Assembly: GCF_900110375.1 (NCBI RefSeq) | Contig: NZ_FODN01000004.1 | Coordinates: 1 to 64,000 of the forward strand | Length of the DNA stretch: 64,000 nt | Direction of reading: 5' to 3' | DNA from: Flavobacterium sinopsychrotolerans | Lineage (GTDB): Bacteria > Bacteroidota > Bacteroidia > Flavobacteriales > Flavobacteriaceae | Shown here: one piece after another, positions 52,117 to 60,350 of the stretch | Position numbering within the stretch: position 1 is the stretch's first letter | How the letters are laid out: the number at the start of each line of letters is the position of its first letter | The notes under the pieces: model-generated | The model's input: only the letters and a program-made list of their open reading frames with translations | Databases searched by the model: none | What the model was told of the DNA's origin: nothing | Position numbers and translations under genes: made by a program

Positions 52117-53769
52117 TTAATAAGAATAATCAAATTGAATTCTATCATTTATTGATAAGGAATACGAACCATTATTAGAGGGAATATAAGTTAATATAGT
52201 TCCAGTCCAGCTATATGCTGAGTTACTAATCCGAATACCATTTACATACATTTTCACTTTACTATTAGGTGATGGAGTTTGAGATAAAGAAAAAGTCACT
52301 ACAGATTCAGTTAAATTAAATTCATCGGCAATTTCCATTACTACAGCTGCTCCTGTTGAAACACTTCCATTCGCCATCAAATACTGTAAAGCGGTACCAC
52401 TTGCTATTTTGTATCCAGAAGCCGTAATTACCGCACTTGTATTTACATTGGTTACAGCAGTGTAAGAACCACTTCCGTCAGAACCTAATTGAATCGTATT
52501 AGATGCAGTAACAATGGCATTAGCACCAATGGCAACCGAATTTGTAATACCGTCAAAACTTACATCTGCACGATTACCAATTACAGTATTTGAATTTTCA
52601 TTAAACTTACCTCTTCCTACCGTAACTCCATTAATATTAGCATCTGATGTAAAACTTTTAATTCCTGCTATAGTTTGATTTGATGATAGGTTAACAAAAT
52701 TAGTATTTGCATTTTCACTCATTGTGGCAACAGCATTTGTAACAAAATTCGTTGTAGCGATTTGTGTTGTAGCGCTTCCAAATGTAGGATTGGGAGCTAG
52801 AGGTGTTCCTGTAAATGTTGGGGAAGCCAAAGGCGCTTTTAAATCTAAGCCCGTTGTTAGTATTTCATCAGCGGCAGCTCTTGCGATTGCTTCAGCCGTA
52901 ATGCCATCTGCATTAGCTACTTCTGCTATTCCTGCTCTTGTCACTTCAGCAGCAATGGCTGTAGCATTTGCTAACTCTGCCGCTCTTGCCGTTACCGCTT
53001 CTACTGTCAAAGTATTGGTCAAAACTGTCTCAGCTGTAGTAGCACGAGTTATTTCTGCAGCTAATAAGCTGGCAGCATAAGTTGTTGCAGCATCAATATA
53101 GGTTTTTACCGATTTTACTGTTGGATATTTCACATTCGAAGCTTCATCAGTAGTAATACTAATGCTTTTATTGGACAAATTTTCTTTTAAATTAAGTTCG
53201 AATTGTGCAGCAGTACTAACTGGCTTATCCAGATCAGTCGTATTATTAACATTTTCTAAACCTAAGTTAGTCTTTGCCCCAGCAACTGTAAGGGCATTTG
53301 TACCTCCATTTTCAATAGATACCACTCCGGTAACATTTTCAGCATTTTTAGCAAAAAATGCGAAAGGAACCGAATTAAATGGCTGATTGCTTATTTCAGT
53401 AAATGAGCTGCAATTGCCATTGGTATTAATAGCCACTATCAATTTTTTACTGATAGCATTCCATGCGATTTCCTGAAAAGAGGGAGCATACCCGCCTGTT
53501 TGTGATCCTGATCCAATAATTAGATTGACCATTCCAAATTCATCCGTTTTAGTTTGAATCACTTCCTGATATTCTACATTAGAATATTCGTCAACAAATT
53601 TAAACAACATACAAATGTCTTTACTGACTAAAAAAGCATTTGGATTATTTACTCCAGGCAATTGTTGTCCCTGTGGATTCAAAATTACAGCCTGATAAGT
53701 TATACCATTAGTTTGCGCAAAATTTTTGGCACCAATAAAAAGGAAAATAAGTAGAATTATTTTTTTCAT
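52117..53769 (-). CDS. Secreted fibre-like protein with phage-tail-fibre/YadA-type segments
   Basis: A 550-residue exported protein. The N-terminal domain (GITYQAVILNPQGQQLPG) is common in Bacteroidota surface proteins. Residues 140-345 are stalk-like: LGLENVNNTTDLDKPVSTAAQ, a long alanine-rich coiled coil, then LKAPLASPTFTGTPLAPNP, wording typical of phage tail fibres. A YadA-head-like segment follows (SNTVIGNRADVSFDGITNSVAIGANA), then a compact C-terminal domain. A trimeric surface fibre is likely by inference. No phage genes flank it. It is 48 bp before the beta-helix gene in the same direction. Confidence 0.83.
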   Translation of the reverse strand: MKKIILLIFLFIGAKNFAQTNGITYQAVILNPQGQQLPGVNNPNAFLVSKDICMLFKFVDEYSNVEYQEVIQTKTDEFGMVNLIIGSGSQTGGYAPSFQEIAWNAISKKLIVAINTNGNCSSFTEISNQPFNSVPFAFFAKNAENVTGVVSIENGGTNALTVAGAKTNLGLENVNNTTDLDKPVSTAAQFELNLKENLSNKSISITTDEASNVKYPTVKSVKTYIDAATTYAASLLAAEITRATTAETVLTNTLTVEAVTARAAELANATAIAAEVTRAGIAEVANADGITAEAIARAAADEILTTGLDLKAPLASPTFTGTPLAPNPTFGSATTQIATTNFVTNAVATMSENANTNFVNLSSNQTIAGIKSFTSDANINGVTVGRGKFNENSNTVIGNRADVSFDGITNSVAIGANAIVTASNTIQLGSDGSGSYTAVTNVNTSAVITASGYKIASGTALQYLMANGSVSTGAAVVMEIADEFNLTESVVTFSLSQTPSPNSKVKMYVNGIRISNSAYSWTGTILTYIPSNNGSYSLSINDRIQFDYSY

Positions 53770-53778
53770 AATTAAATT

Positions 53779-54402
53779 TTAATTGATTGGAAAATGAACA
53801 CCCAATTGTAACTGATGGGTCATAAATGATATTTTTTCAGTAGTCGAATTGGAAACATTATAAGTTTGACCTAAATTATAACCAACACTTAAAGACCCGA
53901 AGGAAGGAACGCGATACTTGACTTGAAAACCCATCGATGGTTCCACTACTACTCCCGAAAATTCTTTTTGGTGTACTAAATCGTAATACGCGCCATCCAT
54001 TTTTTGTTTTCCGTAAATTATGGTTTCGCCCAAAATACCAGCTTGCACTAAAAAATTTAGTTTATGAAGATCATCCATAGGAAAAAAAGAAAATCCCAAT
54101 CCTGCTTTAAGACCCAGATATTTAGTTTCCCAACTATAGGAATTCGCTACATTGCCGCCTAAGGCATTATATTCATTCAAAGAAAGTCCATAAGAATAAA
54201 GCATGTGCTTATTTGGTAACGGTTTATTAAACCCAATTTCATAAAAATTACCAGTTCCGCTTTGAAGGTCAGGATCTGCTTGCCCAAAGCCATTTTTATA
54301 ATTATACTTTGTAAAATTCTTTCCCGTATTCAAATAAATTTCTTGGGAAAATAATTGACAGGACGCAATTAACATTACAAGCAGTAGGTAGTTTTTCATC
54401 AT
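53779..54402 (-). CDS. Small outer-membrane barrel protein
   Basis: A 207-residue exported protein (signal ending CQLFSQEIY) with an eight-strand barrel pattern: GNFYEIGFNKPL, KYLGLKAGLGFSFF, SLSVGYNLGQTYNV and HQLQLGVHFPIN as the final strand. It overlaps the upstream T9SS-sorted gene by 4 bp (ATGA) and precedes the fibre gene by 9 bp. The tight operon suggests it helps anchor or display the neighbouring secreted proteins. Confidence 0.85.
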   Translation of the reverse strand: MMKNYLLLVMLIASCQLFSQEIYLNTGKNFTKYNYKNGFGQADPDLQSGTGNFYEIGFNKPLPNKHMLYSYGLSLNEYNALGGNVANSYSWETKYLGLKAGLGFSFFPMDDLHKLNFLVQAGILGETIIYGKQKMDGAYYDLVHQKEFSGVVVEPSMGFQVKYRVPSFGSLSVGYNLGQTYNVSNSTTEKISFMTHQLQLGVHFPIN

Positions 54403-54869
54403 TGTTTAATAATTTTAGTGTATAAAGTGAATTTAGAGGCATTTAATCGTACGAGATATTCTGATCTTGACAACTGTGCCAAATTAATTGTTAAAATAGT
54501 GTTGACTGATGCTTTTTTTTGTTCAAATATCAAACGGCCCAAAATATCAAAAACAGTAATAGTAATAAGATCAATAACCGGCTCCGAGAATTGAAAATTG
54601 ACCGTTTCAGTAAAAGGATTGGGATAAGTTAGTGTCGTAATTTCAATTTTATCATTGGAAACAATGTAATTACTCCAAAGACTTTGCTGAAACCCCTGTA
54701 TGACGACAGCATTACCAATTGAATTGCCAGTGACGCTTTGCTGCCCAATAGTTTGTTTAATCATCAAACCATCTGGCATTCTTGTTGACTGCCCCTGGGA
54801 AGAAAGCATTTGATGGTGCATAACTTGACCTTGAAAAGTCACAGTAAAAAGTATAAGTAAGTACCTCAT
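54399..54869 (-). CDS. Type IX secretion (T9SS type A) sorting-domain protein
   Basis: A 156-residue exported protein. A short body follows the signal (LILFTVTFQGQVMHH), then a classical T9SS type A C-terminal domain: TYPNPFTETVNFQFSEP, ITVFDILGRLIFEQK, and the final SEYLVRLNASKFTLYTKIIKQ. The ATG at 54869 yields a proper signal peptide; the longer reading adds about 20 residues. It is the first gene of the four-gene secreted-protein operon. The body before the sorting domain is unusually small. Confidence 0.9.
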   Translation of the reverse strand: MRYLLILFTVTFQGQVMHHQMLSSQGQSTRMPDGLMIKQTIGQQSVTGNSIGNAVVIQGFQQSLWSNYIVSNDKIEITTLTYPNPFTETVNFQFSEPVIDLITITVFDILGRLIFEQKKASVNTILTINLAQLSRSEYLVRLNASKFTLYTKIIKQ

Positions 54870-54960
54870 AAAATTTATTTTTAACAATATTAATCTAAAA
54901 TAAATGTATTTCATCGATAAAAAATGCATTTAAACGATAATACAGTTGATTAGTAAGAAC

Positions 54961-55105
54961 TTTTCAGTTTTTAGTAACTCTAAAACTATGATATCAAGAG
55001 CAGAAATGGCGAAATAATTGTTATTCGAAGTATTAAATACGAGTTCTAAACTTAAAAAAAAGCATTCAAAATTATCTGTGAGTTATTTTTCAATTTATAG
55101 TAACT
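54961..55105. promoter_or_regulatory. Direct repeat in the divergent T9SS operon/AraC intergenic region
   Basis: TTTTCAGTTTTTAGTAACT at 54961-54979 recurs as TTTTCAATTTATAGTAACT at 55087-55105, two mismatches in 19. One copy lies near each divergent gene start, the position expected for operators of the adjacent AraC-type regulator. This is inference from placement only. Confidence 0.4.
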
Positions 55106-55162
55106 TAGTAATTCAACTCTAAAAAAAAAATGTAATTTTAAATCCAGAAAAAATTAACAAAA

Positions 55163-56335
55163 ATGCTTTCAAATTTACTTTTCATTATCACTGGATTAAT
55201 TGGATTAATAACTACATTTTTAATTTTTACTAATTATAAATCCAATAGAATAATGAACTTATACATCATTCTATTTATACTTATTATTTCTTTGCGTTTT
55301 TTCTTATCCGGTTTGACAAATTTCATTTTTGATTCCAATTTCAGAACAACTTATTTCAAATATTCAAACTTCTCACTGGTAGTAATCCCTATTTGCTATC
55401 TGTACTTTAAGAACTTATCTGAAAATTACAGGAAACTAAATTCAAAGGACCTTTTACATTTTATATTTCCTGTAGCACTATTTTTAGCTATGATTTATCG
55501 AGAGCATTTCGATTTTGATTCAAAACAAATAGAAATAATATTATATGGACTCTTTTTTATTTTTGCTATAACGTATATTATTTTATGTTTTCAAATGTTA
55601 AGGACTACCATTTGGATTAGAAAAGGAGACATAAAAGTGATTCAGCAACAAAATAAATTAATAAATAACTGGACACTTTTTTTATTTATTGGACTAATAC
55701 TTACCATATTCAGGCTCTTCATATCAATTTCAACGGAAATCTATTTTGGTGAAAGCATTAAAGGACACAGTTATCAATGGATATCGGCGCTGATTTGGTT
55801 AACCATTTTATTTAAAATACTACGTTCTCCAGAAATTCTTTATGGTTATAATGTGCTGCACCAGAAGATTAATGAGAATAAGAATAATACTTTAGTCTTG
55901 AATGATATTTGGAAGAAGAGTACTAATATTGAATTGAATAACGAACAGCATTTGGTTCTTAAAGAAAAAATAGATTCAAATATTATTGATTATATCAAGG
56001 AAATTGAGTCTATTTCACTGAAATATGAATTATTTAGAAATTCAAAACTTACAATCTCAGACTTAGCAAATAGTCTAAAAATTCCAAAAAGCCATCTTTC
56101 GTATTTATTTAAATACCACTCAACAATCTCGTTTTCTGAATATAAAAAAGTGATTCGAATCCATGACGCCATTAATCAAATTGAACAAAACTACCTAAAA
56201 AATAACACTTTAGATTCATTATCAAAAAAGGTTGGATTTACCTCCTACAACCCTTTTTTCACAAGTTTTAAAGAAATTGCAGGCGTATCTCCATTAGAAT
56301 ATTTTAAAATGAATAAGGTTGATTTTGAGCAATAA
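55163..56335 (+). CDS. Membrane-anchored AraC-type transcriptional regulator
   Basis: A 390-residue regulator with about seven hydrophobic helices over residues 1-215 and a C-terminal AraC HTH domain (about 290-385): LTISDLANSLKIPKSHLSYLFKYHSTISFSEY and LDSLSKKVGFTSYNPFFTSFKEIAGVSPLEYF. It belongs to the 7TM-HTH group common in Bacteroidota, which couples an external cue to transcription. Being divergent from the secreted-protein operon (48928-54869), it is a candidate controller of that operon. Confidence 0.9.
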   Translation: MLSNLLFIITGLIGLITTFLIFTNYKSNRIMNLYIILFILIISLRFFLSGLTNFIFDSNFRTTYFKYSNFSLVVIPICYLYFKNLSENYRKLNSKDLLHFIFPVALFLAMIYREHFDFDSKQIEIILYGLFFIFAITYIILCFQMLRTTIWIRKGDIKVIQQQNKLINNWTLFLFIGLILTIFRLFISISTEIYFGESIKGHSYQWISALIWLTILFKILRSPEILYGYNVLHQKINENKNNTLVLNDIWKKSTNIELNNEQHLVLKEKIDSNIIDYIKEIESISLKYELFRNSKLTISDLANSLKIPKSHLSYLFKYHSTISFSEYKKVIRIHDAINQIEQNYLKNNTLDSLSKKVGFTSYNPFFTSFKEIAGVSPLEYFKMNKVDFEQ

Positions 56336-56520
56336 AAAAGCACTTTCATAAATCAATAAGGTGTTAGTTTTATGTGAATTTTATATCTCTAAAAAAGAAT
56401 AATAAAATTACAACGAACAAATTTTCTTATAAAACGAAGATTTTTTATTATGTATCATAAATCTATCATATTTTAAATATTATTTATTCATCACGATTTA
56501 TAAATCTCTTTGGAAATAAC

Positions 56521-56528
56521 TATTTTTG
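56521..56528 (+). promoter_or_regulatory. -7 box TATTTTTG for aguB
   Basis: A TAnnTTTG match 18 bp before the ATG at 56547. It argues against the in-frame TTG at 56526, which lies inside the box. Confidence 0.5.
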
Positions 56529-56546
56529 CAATCTAAAATTTTAGTC

Positions 56547-57434
56547 ATGCCAAACAAAAAATACAAAATAGCGGTCATTCAATTGAATCTTAATGATATT
56601 GCCGAAAACAACTTGAAAAAATGTATCAGTTGGGTTCGTGATGCCGCCAACCTTGGTGCCGAAGTGATTTCGTTACCAGAATTATACAGCAGTCATTATT
56701 TTTGTCAAAGTGAAGATGTAGATAATTTTGCTTTAGCAGAACCATTGTACAGTACTTCGTTTATTGCTTTTAGCGCTTTAGCAAAAGAATTAGGCGTGGT
56801 AATTATTGTTCCTTTCTTCGAAAAAAGAATGGCAGGGATTTACCATAATAGTGCGTACATCATTGACACAGACGGTTCAGAAGCAGGATTGTACCGCAAA
56901 ATGCACATTCCGGACGATCCTCATTTTTATGAAAAATTCTATTTTACTCCTGGTGATTTAGGTTTTAAAACAATTCCAACCAAAAAAGGAAAAATCGGAA
57001 CTTTAATTTGTTGGGATCAATGGTATCCTGAAGCAGCTCGTTTGACTGCTTTACAAGGTGCTGAAGTATTGTTTTACCCAACAGCAATTGGATGGCATCC
57101 ACAAGAAAAAGAGCAGTACGGTGAAAACCAACATGGTGCTTGGATGAGTGTTATGAAAGGTCACGCAGTTGCGAATGGCGTATATGTTGCAGCGGCAAAT
57201 AGAATTGGTTTAGAGCAATACTTGCCTGACACGGCGGGAATTCAGTTTTGGGGATCTTCATTTATTGCGGGACCACAAGGTGAAATTTTGGCGCAAGCCT
57301 CACACGACAAAGAGGAAATCCTGATAGCCGAAGTGGATCTGGATTTACAAGAAAATGTGCGTCAGAACTGGCCTTTCTTTAGAGACAGAAGAATAGATGC
57401 TTTTGGTGATATTACCAAAAGAGCGATTGACTAA
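56547..57434 (+). CDS. aguB: N-carbamoylputrescine amidase
   Basis: A 295-residue nitrilase-superfamily enzyme that converts N-carbamoylputrescine to putrescine, CO2 and ammonia. The catalytic triad is visible: E in SLPELYSSHYF, K in YRKMHIPDDP, C in LICWDQWYPEAARL. GWHPQEKEQYGENQHGAW is typical of AguB. The ATG at 56547 is chosen over an in-frame TTG at 56526. Its pathway partner aguA lies 1.8 kb downstream on the same strand with one reverse-strand gene between. Confidence 0.95.
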   Translation: MPNKKYKIAVIQLNLNDIAENNLKKCISWVRDAANLGAEVISLPELYSSHYFCQSEDVDNFALAEPLYSTSFIAFSALAKELGVVIIVPFFEKRMAGIYHNSAYIIDTDGSEAGLYRKMHIPDDPHFYEKFYFTPGDLGFKTIPTKKGKIGTLICWDQWYPEAARLTALQGAEVLFYPTAIGWHPQEKEQYGENQHGAWMSVMKGHAVANGVYVAAANRIGLEQYLPDTAGIQFWGSSFIAGPQGEILAQASHDKEEILIAEVDLDLQENVRQNWPFFRDRRIDAFGDITKRAID

Positions 57435-57452
57435 ATTTTCTTTCGATAATAA

Positions 57453-57494
57453 AAAAATCCCTGCTGAGAAATAATTCTTAGCAGGGATTTTTAT
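57453..57494. terminator. Bidirectional terminator between aguB and the choice-of-anchor gene
   Basis: AAATCCCTGCT pairs with AGCAGGGATTT, with inner GAGAA/TTCTT pairing, flanked by A and T runs. Confidence 0.9.
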
Positions 57495-57513
57495 TTAAAG
57501 TAAACTTCTAAAT

Positions 57514-59040
57514 CTAATTCAAATCCGGTTGAAATATTTTAACGACACCATCGCCCTCACTGCTTACCACCACTAAACTTCTTTTAGTTGGACTTTTTGA
57601 AGCTGGAATAAAAAGCAATCCTTCAGGCGCATCACCCGTTTTAAAACTCTGCAAAAATTTTGGAGCAACTGGATTCGAAACATCATACACCATAACGGCA
57701 TCTACTCGTTCCAACCCTACAAAAAGAATCGTTTTATCGCCCATTTTAGTCACCACAACTGATTCTGGTTCTACTGATTTATCATCACTTCTGGCATCAT
57801 CATAAATACCCAATTCTTGTGCTTTCTTGTCTAATTCATTTTTACTGTCGAATACCATTTCGCCCGTATTTCCATTCCAAATGGAGAAAGAACGGGCTCC
57901 AAAAGAAACTAATTCATCAAAATCACCATCGCCGTCCGTATCACCCATTTTAGTATTGATATTCAATCTTCCCATACTTGTTTCTGCTTTTAAAGCTGCA
58001 GCATTAGGAAATATAATTGGATCTAAAATAACTGACGAACTGCTGATTCTTTTTACATCTACAAAAGCTGAATATTCTCTAGCATCACCTTCATTTGCAG
58101 TAACGATATAAGGGATTTTATTGATTTCAAAACTACTGATAGCGTCCGGTTGAAACATTCCTTTTAGTTTCCATGTATTAGCCAAAACGCCACCATCTTT
58201 ATCGCTAATATCGATAGTATTTTCGGCAAGATTGTAATCTTTGTAGCCTAATGGAAATACATTTGTGATTGTTTTAGTAGCCAAATCAATTTTAGCCACT
58301 CCGTTATTTTCTTGTAAAGTAACCCAAGCCGTTTTTGAATCAGCAGAAATCGTGATATATTCCGGTTCAATATCAGAAGTGAAATTATTTGTTGGACTTG
58401 CAATTCGGAATCCTTTCGTTTTCAACGTACTCAATTGATTGCTAAAACTTCCGAAATTTAAAGTCGTCACAGCGTAATTACTATTGACCGCAATAATAGA
58501 AACAGAACCGTCCGGATCTATTGTATACGTATCATTTGGTTCTCCTTCATTAGCAGTCATAATATAATTCCCGTCAGGAGAAAATGTAATCATGTCCGGC
58601 AAAGCACCAACTGTAATTTCTTTGATGACACTGTAATTAGCGGTATCAAAAACGACCACTTTTCCGGCATCTTGCTTATTTGGTTTTGCTTCTAAAGCCA
58701 CTGCTAATTTGCCGTTATATGTAGCAACACTATTTGAAGTTCCATTAAACGAAGTTAAATCGATACTTGTTAGAAAAACTGGACTGGATGGATTAGACAA
58801 ATCAATAACATCAATCCTATTCGTATTACTGTTGTTTACGGTAAATAATTTTTTAGAAACTTCATCATACGCACTTATTTCAGCAGCTCCGGCGCCTCCA
58901 ATAGTTATCGAACCAATTTCTTTGAAAGTTGCTGCATTTTCATTTACAACCAACTCAGGAGATTCCTCTTTATTTGAGTCATTTTCGCAACTTGACAAAA
59001 CCATAATTGCCGCTAATAGTGTAATTCCATATTTTTTCAT
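57514..59040 (-). CDS. Choice-of-anchor I family lipoprotein
   Basis: A 508-residue lipoprotein (lipobox VLSSCENDS) with the choice-of-anchor I beta-propeller: AAEISAYDEVSKKLFTVNNSNTNRIDVIDLSNPSSPVFL, DMITFSPDGNYIMTANEGEPNDTY, VTANEGDAREYSAF, and GDAPEGLLFIPASKSP near the end. Such proteins are surface or periplasmic and sometimes carry phosphatase-associated modules; their role is unsettled. It is inserted in reverse between aguB and aguA. Confidence 0.92.
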   Translation of the reverse strand: MKKYGITLLAAIMVLSSCENDSNKEESPELVVNENAATFKEIGSITIGGAGAAEISAYDEVSKKLFTVNNSNTNRIDVIDLSNPSSPVFLTSIDLTSFNGTSNSVATYNGKLAVALEAKPNKQDAGKVVVFDTANYSVIKEITVGALPDMITFSPDGNYIMTANEGEPNDTYTIDPDGSVSIIAVNSNYAVTTLNFGSFSNQLSTLKTKGFRIASPTNNFTSDIEPEYITISADSKTAWVTLQENNGVAKIDLATKTITNVFPLGYKDYNLAENTIDISDKDGGVLANTWKLKGMFQPDAISSFEINKIPYIVTANEGDAREYSAFVDVKRISSSSVILDPIIFPNAAALKAETSMGRLNINTKMGDTDGDGDFDELVSFGARSFSIWNGNTGEMVFDSKNELDKKAQELGIYDDARSDDKSVEPESVVVTKMGDKTILFVGLERVDAVMVYDVSNPVAPKFLQSFKTGDAPEGLLFIPASKSPTKRSLVVVSSEGDGVVKIFQPDLN

Positions 59041-59191
59041 AACTGTATTTTTAATTTTTTCAAAAATAACTAGCTGAAGCCCGACAAGAATTAACTCAAT
59101 ATTATATAATCATTACCAAAACTATTCTTATAAATTTATGAGTTGGCAAAAATGAATGGTTGCTAACTATTTTAAAATCCTACTGAATGTT

Positions 59192-59199
59192 TATATTTG
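59192..59199 (+). promoter_or_regulatory. -7 box TATATTTG for aguA
   Basis: An exact TAnnTTTG match 25 bp before the ATG at 59225. It shows aguA has its own promoter despite being separated from aguB. Confidence 0.5.
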
Positions 59200-59224
59200 C
59201 AGTCTTTATAATTAGAAACGCTGT

Positions 59225-60265
59225 ATGACTACAAATAATAGAAGATTTCCTGCCGAATGGGAAAAACAACAAGGGATTTTATTGTGTTTTCCGCATAATG
59301 GAAAAGACTGGCCGGGAAAATACGAAGCGGTTCAATGGGCTTTTGTCGAATTCATTAAAAAAGTTGCTACTTTCGAAACTGTTTTTTTAGTGGTTGCCGA
59401 TGAAAATCAAAAAGAAAAAGTCAATACGATGCTAGAAACAGCTCATGTTGAACTGACTGACGTTTCGTACATTATTCATAAAACCAATAGAAGTTGGATG
59501 CGTGATTCGGGTCCAATTATAGTTAAAACCGGAACCGAAAGAGAAGCTTTGAACTTTAATTTTAATGGCTGGGCCAAATATAAAAACATTCAATTAGACA
59601 AATTTGTTCCTGCCAAAGTGGGTGAATTTCTGAATATTCCTGTGACTAAAGTCATGTACAAAGGAAAACCGGTAATTGTAGAAGGTGGTGCGATTGATAC
59701 TAACGGAAGGGGAACTTTATTGACTTCGGAAGAATGTTTGATGCATCCAGATATTCAGGTTCGGAATCCAAATTTCACCAAAGCTGATTACGAAGCGGTT
59801 TTCAAGGAATACCTAGGAATTACAAATGTGATTTGGTTAGGCGACGGAATTGAAGGCGATGATACGCACGGTCATATTGATGATTTGTGCCGATTTGTAA
59901 ATGAAGATACGATTGTGACCATTGTAGAAACAGATCCAACGGATAACAACTACAAACCATTACAAGACAACTTAAAACGCTTGCAAAACGCCAAACTGGA
60001 AAACGGAAAATCTCCTATTATTGTGTCTTTACCAATGCCAAAACGTTTGGAATTTGATGGTTTGCGATTACCAGCGAGTTATGCGAATTTCCTGATTTTG
60101 AACAATTGTGTTTTGGTTCCTACTTTTAACGACAGTAATGACAGAAAAGCATTAAACATCCTTGCAGAATGTTTTCCGGACAGAGAAATCATTGGTATTA
60201 GCGCTACTGATTTTATTTGGGGTTTTGGAACGTTGCATTGCTTAAGTCAGCAAATTCCAGAATAG
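59225..60265 (+). CDS. aguA: Agmatine deiminase
   Basis: A 346-residue peptidyl-arginine-deiminase-fold enzyme that converts agmatine to N-carbamoylputrescine. Key segments are PAEWEKQQGILLCFPH, NRSWMRDSGPIIV, EGGAIDTNGRGTLLTSEECL, GDDTHGHIDDLCRFV with the catalytic His, and the catalytic Cys in GFGTLHCLSQQ. Together with AguB it completes arginine-decarboxylase-derived putrescine synthesis; no arginine decarboxylase is in the window. A terminator follows at 60291. Confidence 0.95.
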   Translation: MTTNNRRFPAEWEKQQGILLCFPHNGKDWPGKYEAVQWAFVEFIKKVATFETVFLVVADENQKEKVNTMLETAHVELTDVSYIIHKTNRSWMRDSGPIIVKTGTEREALNFNFNGWAKYKNIQLDKFVPAKVGEFLNIPVTKVMYKGKPVIVEGGAIDTNGRGTLLTSEECLMHPDIQVRNPNFTKADYEAVFKEYLGITNVIWLGDGIEGDDTHGHIDDLCRFVNEDTIVTIVETDPTDNNYKPLQDNLKRLQNAKLENGKSPIIVSLPMPKRLEFDGLRLPASYANFLILNNCVLVPTFNDSNDRKALNILAECFPDREIIGISATDFIWGFGTLHCLSQQIPE

Positions 60266-60290
60266 ATTTAGAAAAAAATTGATTATATAA

Positions 60291-60329
60291 AAAAAGACTT
60301 GTAACACTAATTGCTACAAGTCTTTTTTA
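60291..60329. terminator. Bidirectional terminator between aguA and the M1 peptidase
   Basis: AAAAAGACTTGTA pairs with TACAAGTCTTTTT around an 11-base loop. Confidence 0.92.
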
Positions 60330-60350
60330 TTTTAATTGTATTTCTAAATA

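Noticed and set aside
52117..53769. Prophage tail region
   Set aside because: Only fibre-like segments are seen; the protein has a Bacteroidota signal peptide and its neighbours are secretion and barrel genes.
56374..56437. GTGAATTTTATATC near 56374 as another regulon site
   Set aside because: Box 1 resembles the motif, but there is no TTTR at the required position and box 2 reads ATAAAAT, so the composite is absent.
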